Source: Scatosoma sp045660265 (GTDB taxonomy: Bacteria > Bacillota > Clostridia > Christensenellales > Borkfalkiaceae). Taken from it: DNA of 64,000 nt. Under the pieces are notes generated by a model. It did no database searches and was not told where the DNA came from. It was given only the letters and a program-made list of their open reading frames with translations. Location of the stretch: contig JAZRDM010000005.1 in NCBI GenBank assembly GCA_045660265.1, positions 1 to 64,000 of the forward strand, written 5' to 3'. This document shows, one piece after another, positions 55,156-62,948 of this stretch; positions within the stretch are counted from its first letter, which is position 1; every line of letters begins with the position of its first letter. A program made the position numbers and the translations under genes.

Positions 55156-55209
55156 TTATTAGCCGTTTGGTGCGAAAATATCTTATTAGCCGTTTGGTGC
55201 GAAAATATC
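55156..55209. repeat. Perfect 27-bp tandem duplication at the end of the 40-aa gene
   Basis: Positions 55156-55182 and 55183-55209 are identical (27 of 27 bases). On the minus strand each copy encodes DIFAPNG followed by two stop codons, in the same frame. The first copy encountered provides the real end of the mini-gene; the second would repeat the tail if stop codons were passed. Confidence 0.95.
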
Positions 55210-55308
55210 GTCTGCGGTATCGTCGTGGAAATTTTCCGAAAGCGTTACGATATCCGCCGTTGTAAAGTACAATACTTCAATGCTTACTTCTTGATAAATC
55301 TTTTTCAT
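55186..55308 (-). CDS. 40-residue peptide gene, unrecognised
   Basis: A 40-residue frame begins 13 bp after the stop of the 1861-aa gene, with a perfect RBS GGAGGT five bases before ATG (cat at 55306-55308). The peptide starts MKKIYQEVSIEVLYF, continues with TTADIVTLSEN, and ends DDTADDIFAPNG. It is acidic in the second half and has no Cys or membrane span. Its overall layout (MKKxY, then EVxxF, D-I/V-V/I-T-S, acidic tail) is like short proteins I recall from many Clostridia and Bacteroides, which have no assigned role. A secreted peptide or RiPP-like leader is possible; no processing enzyme is nearby. The coding call rests on the RBS, operon position and regular codons. Confidence 0.72.
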   Translation of the reverse strand: MKKIYQEVSIEVLYFTTADIVTLSENFHDDTADDIFAPNG

Positions 55309-55321
55309 ATTGCACCTCCGA

Positions 55322-58300
55322 TTAACCTAACTTCGAAGGTAATACGATAACGCCTTCACCGTCTGCCAAATCAATCGCAAGCTTTTTATTGCTTACTTGT
55401 ACTGTTTCAGCAACGCCGCCACGATAGATAATTACTTCTGTTACGTTTTTGCTAAACGTAAAGGTAAGCGTTTTCGTTCTATCTTCTGTAAAGGAGTTAT
55501 AGTTAGAAATTACGTAACCTTCGTTACCGTTCATATCTTCCATAACGCCTACCAAATAGTTTTGTCTAGACTGGCTGGTTGCAATCGAGCTTAAAAGTTT
55601 TGTTCCGCTTGCGCTAAGTTGATATTTGCTAGCAAGGTTGTTTTTCAAAAGGTTGTAAGCAGCGTATTCTTCGTTTGTACGGTTAACGCCAGTTTGACCA
55701 TAGTCCGTTTTCTTAGGGGAACTGATAATAACGCCCTTCCAAGTAAATGCGCTGTAAACGGAGCTGATACCCGCAAGCTCGTTATTTACGTTGGCAAAAC
55801 GCGTGTAATATTCGGTACTATCCGTAGGATTGGATTGATTATCATTTCTCTTATCCGAATACGACCACCAAGAAATAGAGTCGATACCCAACGCCAACGC
55901 CGTGTATGCTTGCATACGGAGCTCTGCTTCTTCGGGCATTCTGGTTTTAATACTGTTCTCGTCGGTCCAACCAGACGATTGCAATACTGCGTGAGAGGTT
56001 GCACCTGCGGAAAGCGAATATTCTTTCAGCATAGCCAAATCAAACAAGAAGGTGTCCGTCAACGATTGATCCGTATTGATAGGATAACTATCCATCGACA
56101 ACCATTTTTCGCCTTGTACCTGCGATAATACAGTATCGCAATATGCTTGCAAATATGCTTTGTATTTAGATACATCTAAGGTTGTACTGTTTCCCCAAAT
56201 ACTACTACTATTCGTTTGGAATATAGTTGCATACGAAGGTAAAAGGTTTGCCATGAAGGTAACGCCCGTACCTGCATACAATTTTTCGAAGTTCTTTGCA
56301 AATTCGGCAAGCTTTGCCATACTCGCATCTTTCGGTTCGTCCCAAACCAAGAAGCCCTTAAAGCCGGGGCAATCGGAGAAATCGGGATATTTCTTCGTTT
56401 GGTAATCGATATTGCAATCATCGCTGCCGTTCGAACCAAACGCAATCGTGTACAAGCCTTGATCCCAGAAGAAATTGATAATTTGACGGGTCTTTTCTAC
56501 GTTTTCAGCCGTATCCAAGTTGAGATGGTACTTACCGTCAAGGTATACCATGGTGATGCCCGCATCCTTCAATTTTTTCGCGATATCCTTGTTGTCCTCA
56601 TTGTCATAGCTTCCGTTTTCATACTTCAGTTCGGGATAATACCAAGCAACACGGTCTAAAATATTATTTTTGTAGAAAGCATAGTTCATCAAATCGATAA
56701 TATCTTCTGCGGCATAAGCCTCTACAATTGCAACCTTGTTGGCATCATCTCTAATATCGTCATAAGAAAGCCCGCCTTTTGCCGTTGCATCCGTATCATG
56801 TTTAAACGCTTGCGCTATATAACGAATAGAACGCACGTTATCTTTTTTATCGAAAGGCGTGTATACAATCCACGTTTCACCGCTTACCGTAATTTCCATA
56901 TACGCGCGGCCTGCGAATAAGCGTTCGTAGTTTGCCGTATATACCTTTTGCATTGCGCCGCGGAAAGAGATAAGACCATCTTCTACCTTAAGTTCACCGT
57001 TATCATACGTTACCCATTTCGTCGATGGAATTTTCAATATTTTACTGCCTGCTTCAAACTCATCTAAATTAGGCGTTTGCCCTACCTCAAGATAATCGTA
57101 AGGCATAATCAACGTACCAAATTTAATTTCGGTGATGCCGTAGCTGCCAACTAACGAATTTAAGGTTGCTTGATTTACAACGCTGGTAAAGCGGATACCC
57201 GATTCGTCTGCCGAGCCCGCCAAACGAATGGACGCGCCTTTTTCTAAATAAAATTGAATATCTACCAAATCGAAAGACACGGTTTTATCAATCGTAACTT
57301 TTTGATTCGCCTTGTAAAGCGTGTTGTTGTTTGCCCAACCGATAAAGGTATTAAACGTTCTGCCTTCTGTAAGCGCGTAAGATTGACCCTTTTCCGCGTA
57401 TTCAACAAAGCTATAATCGTCAGCAGTATTATATATTACGGGAACGTAATCGGGATGAGTGATGTGCGCCGCTGCGTTATCGCCGTAAATACTTACGTGA
57501 TAATTGTTAAACGAACGTTCTTGCACATCATACATAACAATTGCGCCGTCTACCATAACGTATTGAAGAACTTGATTGCTACCCTTTAAGTTAATGACAC
57601 CGATTTCAATCACATAGTTGGTGTTGTTCTTTAAAACAACGCCTGAGCTCATTGTTGCAACTTCTTCGCCATCAGATCCAAAGTCACGGAAATCGAAATT
57701 ACCGCCTGCTAAAGTAAGCCAAACGCCCGACCAGTTTTCCCCGCGAAGTCTGAAAGCAATCGCGCCTTTCGATATATTCGTAGTATAGTAACCAAATTGG
57801 AACTTAAGCGAACCATTGGGAGCGCTACCGCTATAAGTAAGGCTCGCATAATCTGACGCGCCAGCCAATTCGATACCGTAGCCTTCGTTAAGGTTGAGAA
57901 GGTTTACTACGTCGTATGCTTCAAGCTCGCTGTCTTGATACTCTTTAATCCAAATCTTGCCGTTCCATTGAAGAGTACTTTCTTCAATGACGTAGTCTAC
58001 GATTTTCGTAGCCGTTTCACAGTGGAAAGTACCGCCGATTTTAAACGTGCTTCCTACCGTTACGGTTACGCCGCTAAGCCCAACGTAAAGCTTATTGCCA
58101 ACCGACTTAATGTTATTTACCATGTTTACAGGCGCACCGTTTAAAGTAATACCGTAGCCTGATACAAAACCAAACGCATCAGAATCCGCCCACGAATCGA
58201 TGGGTAAGTTTTTTACGTTGAATTCAAGATATACGCCACCTTTGTTGTTACCGCCGCCGATTGTTTGGCCTAAATCTAAGGTACTTTCTTCCTTTTGTAC

Positions 58301-60907
58301 ACCCGTGTCGACTACCCAATTTGAAACTTTGTATTTAACAACGCTGTTTGTAATTACATACTCTACAATTTTCGTAGCCGTTTCACAGCGGAAGGTACCG
58401 CCGATTTTAAACGTGCTTCCGTCCGTTACGCCGCTAAGCCCAACGTAAAGCTTTCCTCCAACCGACTTAACGTTGTTGTTCGTGCTTACAGGTGTTTCGT
58501 TTAAAGTAACACCGTAGCCTGATACAAAACCAAACGCATCAGAAGCCGCCCACGAATCGATGGGTAAGCTTTTTTCGTTAAATTCAAGATATACGCCAGC
58601 ATTATCACCGCTTGCCGAAACAACGGCGCCAAGTTCAAGCGTTATTTCTTGCTTATACTCTACCCAAGCAGAACCATTATATTTCAACGAACAATTTTTG
58701 AAAATAATAATTTCGTTATCCGTTGCGTTATAATATTGACCGTCAAGCGTGAAATAATCGCCTGCTACAGCCGTTCTGCCTAAATTAATATAGAAATCGG
58801 TACCTGCTTGTTGGATAACCGTCAAAGTAGCAGATTCGCCTTTCCACAAAAATCCCTCGCCGCTGTCTTCAACAAACGTCAAAGCGGGCCAATCGCGAGA
58901 AACTAACGTATCACCGCTAGCAACATACGCATAAACCACGGAAGCGTTACTGTGTCCTAAGCCACCAAGTTTAGTAATGGTATATTTGGTAGGTTCTGCT
59001 ACAGGGACGTATTTTTCCCAAGACGAACCCGTCCACTTAAAGCTGCTTTCTTCAATTGCATAATACGTAGATTTATTAGCACAATAGAAGTTACCGCTAA
59101 TGGTAAGTATTTGATTAGTCTTCAAAGCGTCGAACACAATATATAAGCCGTCGCCCGTACTCTTCATATCGCCAAGAGCAACTGTGTTGCCGTCTACCTT
59201 AATAACGCCGTCGCAGTCAGCGTTGGTAAAGCCCAAACCCCAATCTTGAATAGGCAACTCTTTACCAAGCGTTCTTTTTAAATATAACACGTTATTCAAT
59301 CCGCTTGCACCGCCAACCGAGCTGTTTGGATGCAATTCAAGTGTACCGATATCATGGATAACAACCCAACCGCTGCCAGTCCACTTAAAGTTGGTTTCTT
59401 CAATTGCATAATACGTAAATTTATTAGCACAATAGAAGTTACCGCCAATGGTAACTACTTGATTAGCTTCCAAAGTTCCAAACGTAATATATAAGCCGTC
59501 GCCCGTACTCTTTACGTCACCAAGAGTAATTGGATTACCGTCCACTTTAATAACACCGTCACAGTCAGTGTTGGTAAAGCCCAAACCCCAATCTTGAATA
59601 GGCAACTCTTTGCCAAGCGTTCTTTGTAAATATAACGCGTTATTCCATCCGCTTGCACCGCCAACCGAGCTGTTTACGTGTAATTCAAGCGCGCCAATAT
59701 CATGGATGACAACCCAGCGGCTGCCAGTCCACTTAAAGTTGGTTTCTTCTATCGTATAATAGGACAATTTATTAGCACAGTAGAACGTACCGCCAATGGT
59801 AATTACTTGATTAGCTTCCAATTCGCCAAACTTAATATATAAGCTAGGATCACTAGTACTCTTCATTTCGAGAAGATCAACTGGGTTGCCGTCTACCTTA
59901 ATAACACCGTCTAATGCAGCACCGTCAGAACCTTGAGTGCTAAATATACCATTCTCCCAATCTTGAATAGGCAACTCTCTGCCAAGCGTTCTTTGTAAAT
60001 ATAACACGTTCTTTGCCCCGCTTGCGCCGCCCACCGAGCTGTTTGCGTGCAATTCAAGCGCACCGATATCATGGATAACAACCCAACCGTCGCCCGTCCA
60101 CTTAAAATTAGTTTCTTCAATTACATAATATACAGTATGCGCGCTAGAATAGAAGGTACCGCTAATGGTAAGCACTTGATTAGCTTCCAAAGCTCCAAAC
60201 GTAATATATAAGCTAGGATCACTAGTACTCTTCATTTCTCCAAGAGTAGCTATGTTGCCGTCTACTTTAATAACACCATCCAACGTAACGTCGCCAGAAC
60301 CTTGAGCGCTAAATAAACCTTGATCCCAATCTTGAACATACAATTCTTTGCCAAGCGTTCTTTGTAAATATAACTTGTCATTCCATCCTCTTGCAGCGCC
60401 AACCGAGCTGTTTACGTGTAATTCAAGCGCACCGATTTCTTTAAGGGATTCCCACGACGAGCCGTTGTATCTTAAACCGCATTCGTCAAAGATAATCGTT
60501 TCGTTATCCGTTTCGTTATGATATTGACCGTCAAGCGTGAAATAATCGCCTGCTACTGCCGTTTTACCTAATTCAATATAGAAATCTTGACCTGCTTGTT
60601 TGATAACCGGCAAAGTAGCAGATTTGCCTTTCCACGTAAAGCCCGTACCTGTGCCCTCTACAAAGGTAAGAGCGGGCCAACCACGGCTTACAGGTTTCTC
60701 AGCTTCGTTAGTCGCATACGCATAAACCACGGAATCATTACTGTTTCCTAAGCCGCCGAGGTTTGTAATGGTATACGTAGCTTCAGCTTGCGCCGCAACG
60801 TTATTGGTTTGCGGAGCTACCATTGCTCCAATACCAAAGCCAAGACAAAGCGCAAAACAACTAATTGTCATTATCAACGCTATCAATTTTGCCTTAATTT
60901 TTTGCAT
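55322..60907 (-). CDS. 1861-residue secreted protein with eight repeat modules and a possible TIM-barrel enzyme domain
   Basis: A signal peptide (ALCLGFGIGAMV region) precedes eight beta-rich modules of about 110-125 residues: type A (about 44-157 and 641-752), type B four times (about 158-281, 282-403, 404-519, 520-637), and type C twice (about 755-866, 875-988). Then come a beta-sandwich-like part (about 1000-1145), an InlB-like repeat (about 1160-1205) and an unassigned domain (about 1210-1410). The end (about 1420-1860) looks like a TIM barrel: LKDAGITMVYLDGKYHLN, GFLVWDEPKDAS with E1524, LSMDSYPI with D1606, SISWWSYSD, and a closing beta domain. A glycosidase is plausible but unproved. 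Start 60907 is chosen for AGGAGG and the promoter position; an ATG at 60997 is less likely. Confidence 0.85.
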   Translation of the reverse strand: MQKIKAKLIALIMTISCFALCLGFGIGAMVAPQTNNVAAQAEATYTITNLGGLGNSNDSVVYAYATNEAEKPVSRGWPALTFVEGTGTGFTWKGKSATLPVIKQAGQDFYIELGKTAVAGDYFTLDGQYHNETDNETIIFDECGLRYNGSSWESLKEIGALELHVNSSVGAARGWNDKLYLQRTLGKELYVQDWDQGLFSAQGSGDVTLDGVIKVDGNIATLGEMKSTSDPSLYITFGALEANQVLTISGTFYSSAHTVYYVIEETNFKWTGDGWVVIHDIGALELHANSSVGGASGAKNVLYLQRTLGRELPIQDWENGIFSTQGSDGAALDGVIKVDGNPVDLLEMKSTSDPSLYIKFGELEANQVITIGGTFYCANKLSYYTIEETNFKWTGSRWVVIHDIGALELHVNSSVGGASGWNNALYLQRTLGKELPIQDWGLGFTNTDCDGVIKVDGNPITLGDVKSTGDGLYITFGTLEANQVVTIGGNFYCANKFTYYAIEETNFKWTGSGWVVIHDIGTLELHPNSSVGGASGLNNVLYLKRTLGKELPIQDWGLGFTNADCDGVIKVDGNTVALGDMKSTGDGLYIVFDALKTNQILTISGNFYCANKSTYYAIEESSFKWTGSSWEKYVPVAEPTKYTITKLGGLGHSNASVVYAYVASGDTLVSRDWPALTFVEDSGEGFLWKGESATLTVIQQAGTDFYINLGRTAVAGDYFTLDGQYYNATDNEIIIFKNCSLKYNGSAWVEYKQEITLELGAVVSASGDNAGVYLEFNEKSLPIDSWAASDAFGFVSGYGVTLNETPVSTNNNVKSVGGKLYVGLSGVTDGSTFKIGGTFRCETATKIVEYVITNSVVKYKVSNWVVDTGVQKEESTLDLGQTIGGGNNKGGVYLEFNVKNLPIDSWADSDAFGFVSGYGITLNGAPVNMVNNIKSVGNKLYVGLSGVTVTVGSTFKIGGTFHCETATKIVDYVIEESTLQWNGKIWIKEYQDSELEAYDVVNLLNLNEGYGIELAGASDYASLTYSGSAPNGSLKFQFGYYTTNISKGAIAFRLRGENWSGVWLTLAGGNFDFRDFGSDGEEVATMSSGVVLKNNTNYVIEIGVINLKGSNQVLQYVMVDGAIVMYDVQERSFNNYHVSIYGDNAAAHITHPDYVPVIYNTADDYSFVEYAEKGQSYALTEGRTFNTFIGWANNNTLYKANQKVTIDKTVSFDLVDIQFYLEKGASIRLAGSADESGIRFTSVVNQATLNSLVGSYGITEIKFGTLIMPYDYLEVGQTPNLDEFEAGSKILKIPSTKWVTYDNGELKVEDGLISFRGAMQKVYTANYERLFAGRAYMEITVSGETWIVYTPFDKKDNVRSIRYIAQAFKHDTDATAKGGLSYDDIRDDANKVAIVEAYAAEDIIDLMNYAFYKNNILDRVAWYYPELKYENGSYDNEDNKDIAKKLKDAGITMVYLDGKYHLNLDTAENVEKTRQIINFFWDQGLYTIAFGSNGSDDCNIDYQTKKYPDFSDCPGFKGFLVWDEPKDASMAKLAEFAKNFEKLYAGTGVTFMANLLPSYATIFQTNSSSIWGNSTTLDVSKYKAYLQAYCDTVLSQVQGEKWLSMDSYPINTDQSLTDTFLFDLAMLKEYSLSAGATSHAVLQSSGWTDENSIKTRMPEEAELRMQAYTALALGIDSISWWSYSDKRNDNQSNPTDSTEYYTRFANVNNELAGISSVYSAFTWKGVIISSPKKTDYGQTGVNRTNEEYAAYNLLKNNLASKYQLSASGTKLLSSIATSQSRQNYLVGVMEDMNGNEGYVISNYNSFTEDRTKTLTFTFSKNVTEVIIYRGGVAETVQVSNKKLAIDLADGEGVIVLPSKLG
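59000..60450 (-). repeat. Four tandem DNA repeats encoding the type-B modules
   Basis: Near-identical blocks of about 350-370 bp recur. For example, the block CATGGATAACAACCC begins near 59353 and 60070, with a one-base variant near 59702. The four units differ mainly by small indels and single substitutions, as expected after recent duplication by unequal crossing-over. Confidence 0.88.
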
Positions 60908-61069
60908 ATATTCCTCCTTGTTTACTTTGCAAACAATTTTTTTATGTTTTTTCCCACTTAAACGGCTGATTATTTTCAAAAAATAAACATTTCGCAATTT
61001 TTGTCATAAACAGCTTAAAAAACCGCTTAAGCCAACATATATAAGGGGTTTTCCCCTTTTTGTCCGCCT
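60908..61069 (-). promoter_or_regulatory. Leader of the 22-kb operon
   Basis: About 155 nt between the start site and the first ATG. Just after the start site is a perfect AAGGGG/CCCCTT hairpin (about 61042-61057), followed by GCTTAA/TTAAGC (about 61013-61032). Such 5' hairpins often protect mRNA. No riboswitch core was recognised. Confidence 0.5.
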
Positions 61070-61098
61070 ATTATAACACATATATATACTCAATTCAA
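61070..61098 (-). promoter_or_regulatory. Sigma-A promoter of the 22-kb operon
   Basis: Minus strand: TTGAAT (61093-61098), 17-bp spacer, TATAAT (61070-61075). It lies 42 bp from the divergent promoter of the AraC-type regulator, so one bound regulator can touch both. Confidence 0.78.
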
Positions 61099-61140
61099 CC
61101 TATAATTTTTTCATTTCTTCTCATTTTTTTGGCAATATAG

Positions 61141-61169
61141 TTGATTTTTTACTAAAAATATGATAAAAT
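61141..61169 (+). promoter_or_regulatory. Promoter of the AraC-type regulator
   Basis: TTGATT (61141-61146), 17-bp spacer, TAAAAT (61164-61169) preceded by TGA (extended -10). Transcription would start near 61176, so the ATG at 61170 cannot be the start codon. Confidence 0.72.
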
Positions 61170-61211
61170 ATGAGTAAATCTACCAATTTTTACCCATTTT
61201 TGAGGACAACT

Positions 61212-62027
61212 ATGAGCCAACCTATCTATCAATTAAAAGATTTCCCTAGCAGTAACGGGTATCATATTCGGCGATATACGGACACAAAACACTCGCTTCA
61301 TTTCCACGATTGTATCGAAATTACCATCTTGGAAAAAGGGGAAGGCATACACGTTATCAACGGTACGGAATATTCTTATCCTACCTACACCTTCACCATT
61401 ATGGACTACCGTGATTGCCATGCCTTTTTCAACCTTACCCCAAAAAACAGCTTGTATAATTTGATGGTTTCCCCCTCGCTTGTATCCAGCGAACAATTGG
61501 ACAAGCTGGCGCAGCTTACAGCGGATAAAATTTGTTATTTAGACAGAGAATCAGGCAAGGCGATTATCGCGCATTTTGATACGCTTTATTATTTGAAAAA
61601 GCGCAATCAAGCCGTCCCCCCCAAACTGATACGCAATATTTGCGATAATTTAATCGATTTGTTTTTAAACTTTTACGAGCAGAAAATTGCAGGCGAAACG
61701 TCGCAAAAAAGCGAAATTCAAAAATCGTTAGAATATATCAATCTGCATTTCAAGGAGAAAATTACCTTACAAAACGTTGCCGAATACGCAAGTTATAACC
61801 CCACCCATTTCAGCAAACTCTTTCATCAAAAAATGGGGATTACCTTCAACCACTACGTATCTTCCCTGCGTATTAACTACGCCAAGCGTTTGTTACTGAA
61901 TACCGAGCATTCTATTTCCTTTATTTGCTTTGAATGCGGGTTTGCTTCCGTGTCTAGCTTTAACAGAAATTTCTCGGAAATCGTTGGTATCTCTCCTAGC
62001 GAATATCGTTCGGAATACGGACAATAA
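61212..62027 (+). CDS. AraC-family transcriptional regulator
   Basis: A 271-residue regulator. The N-terminal part (about 10-90) is a cupin-like sugar-sensing domain: HSLHFHDCIEITILEKGEG, then a YPTYTFTIMD strand. The C-terminal 100 residues (about 169-268) form the AraC double helix-turn-helix with ITLQNVAEYASYNPTHFSKL and SISFICFECGFASVSSFNRNF. The start at 61212 is chosen for GAGGA at a 5-base distance and for the promoter position. It is divergent from the 22-kb glycan-type operon and most likely activates it in response to the imported sugar; it has a terminator directly after. The effector is unknown. Confidence 0.93.
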   Translation: MSQPIYQLKDFPSSNGYHIRRYTDTKHSLHFHDCIEITILEKGEGIHVINGTEYSYPTYTFTIMDYRDCHAFFNLTPKNSLYNLMVSPSLVSSEQLDKLAQLTADKICYLDRESGKAIIAHFDTLYYLKKRNQAVPPKLIRNICDNLIDLFLNFYEQKIAGETSQKSEIQKSLEYINLHFKEKITLQNVAEYASYNPTHFSKLFHQKMGITFNHYVSSLRINYAKRLLLNTEHSISFICFECGFASVSSFNRNFSEIVGISPSEYRSEYGQ

Positions 62028-62041
62028 TTACATAAAAACCC

Positions 62042-62076
62042 AGCCCCGCAACGAAGGTTTCGTTGCGGGGCTTTTT
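62042..62076. terminator. Terminator between the AraC gene and the convergent isomerase gene
   Basis: A perfect 14-bp inverted repeat (62042-62055 and 62059-62072, loop GGT) followed by TTTT on the plus strand. The minus-strand side begins with GGGTTTTTA, so it likely serves both directions. Confidence 0.9.
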
Positions 62077-62096
62077 GCTGTTTTATTTGATTTTTC

Positions 62097-62948
62097 TTAT
62101 ATTTTTGAAAGTTGCTCGTTTAAAAAATTTACCGCTTTTTGAATGTCGTTGGCGGGGTTCTCGCCACACTCACGTTCAATCGTTAAAAAGCCGTCGTAAC
62201 CGATTTCCTTTAACGCCGATAAGTAGTTTTCCCAATCGACGTCGCCCTCGCCAAGCGGCAGCTCTGCAAACCCTTTACATGCATTCAACGCGTACACGCC
62301 CCCCTCGGCAAAGGCATGATACACGTCCGTCGGGTTTTGATTTTCATCTAATCTGCGCCCGTCTTTCGCATGTGTATGCACGATATAGTCCTTTAAAATA
62401 TATACTGCTTCCACCGCGTCTTGACCGGTTACCATTGTAAAATTTGCCGGATCGAGATTCACCCCGACACCCCCTTGCGTATCTTTTAAAAACGCAAGTA
62501 ACGTATCCGCTGTTTCAGGCCCCGTTTCAATGGCGAGCGTTACTCCCTTTTCTTTGGCATATAACCCGCATTCCGTCAATGCTTTCAACATTACTTGATA
62601 ACGCTTCTCGCCTTTATCTTCGGGAATGACGCCAATATGCGTCGTTACTGTTTTAGCACCGAATTCCACCGCTAAATCAATAATTTTCTTTGTTTTGTCA
62701 ATTCTTTCGGCGTTGTCCTCTTCTATTTCAAAGCCGTACCCACCCATATCGCCGCAGAGCGCAGACACAACCAAGCCGTGTTTTTTTAACAGGTCTTTAT
62801 ATGCCTGTTTTTCAGCGTCGGAAAGCTGCGGAGAAAACTCCCCTGTCGTCGCGTAAATTTGCACGCCGTCCAAGCCCAACTCTGACGCTTTTCGTATGCC
62901 TTCTTCGTGTGATTTTTTAAAACAATCTGTAATTACACCTAGTTTCAT
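62097..62948 (-). CDS. Sugar phosphate isomerase/epimerase (xylose isomerase-like TIM barrel)
   Basis: A 283-residue AP endonuclease 2/xylose isomerase-like barrel. Metal-site residues are seen in AIETGPE (Glu), GVNLDPANF (Asp), VHTHAKDG (His) and LTIERECG (Glu). Such proteins isomerise or epimerise sugars or inositol derivatives. The start at 62948 is chosen because its ATG overlaps the stop of the upstream dehydrogenase (ATGA, 4 bp); the longer frame from 63092 would lie wholly inside that gene. Paired with the dehydrogenase, it probably works on one substrate in an oxidation-isomerisation route. The actual sugar is unknown. Confidence 0.9.
   Translation of the reverse strand: MKLGVITDCFKKSHEEGIRKASELGLDGVQIYATTGEFSPQLSDAEKQAYKDLLKKHGLVVSALCGDMGGYGFEIEEDNAERIDKTKKIIDLAVEFGAKTVTTHIGVIPEDKGEKRYQVMLKALTECGLYAKEKGVTLAIETGPETADTLLAFLKDTQGGVGVNLDPANFTMVTGQDAVEAVYILKDYIVHTHAKDGRRLDENQNPTDVYHAFAEGGVYALNACKGFAELPLGEGDVDWENYLSALKEIGYDGFLTIERECGENPANDIQKAVNFLNEQLSKI

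Noticed and set aside
59000..60450. Regular repeats that could look like a CRISPR array or minisatellite.
   Set aside because: The units are 350-370 bp, in frame, and encode protein modules; there are no short repeats with unique spacers and no cas genes.
60908..60997. Longer N-terminus of the 1861-aa protein starting at 60997.
   Set aside because: The ATG at 60907 has a perfect AGGAGG and is followed directly by a signal peptide; the extra 30 residues are basic, non-signal sequence read from the leader.
61170..61211. ATG at 61170 as the start of the AraC regulator.
   Set aside because: It overlaps the edge of the predicted -10 element and would lie upstream of the transcription start; the ATG at 61212 has GAGGA at good distance.
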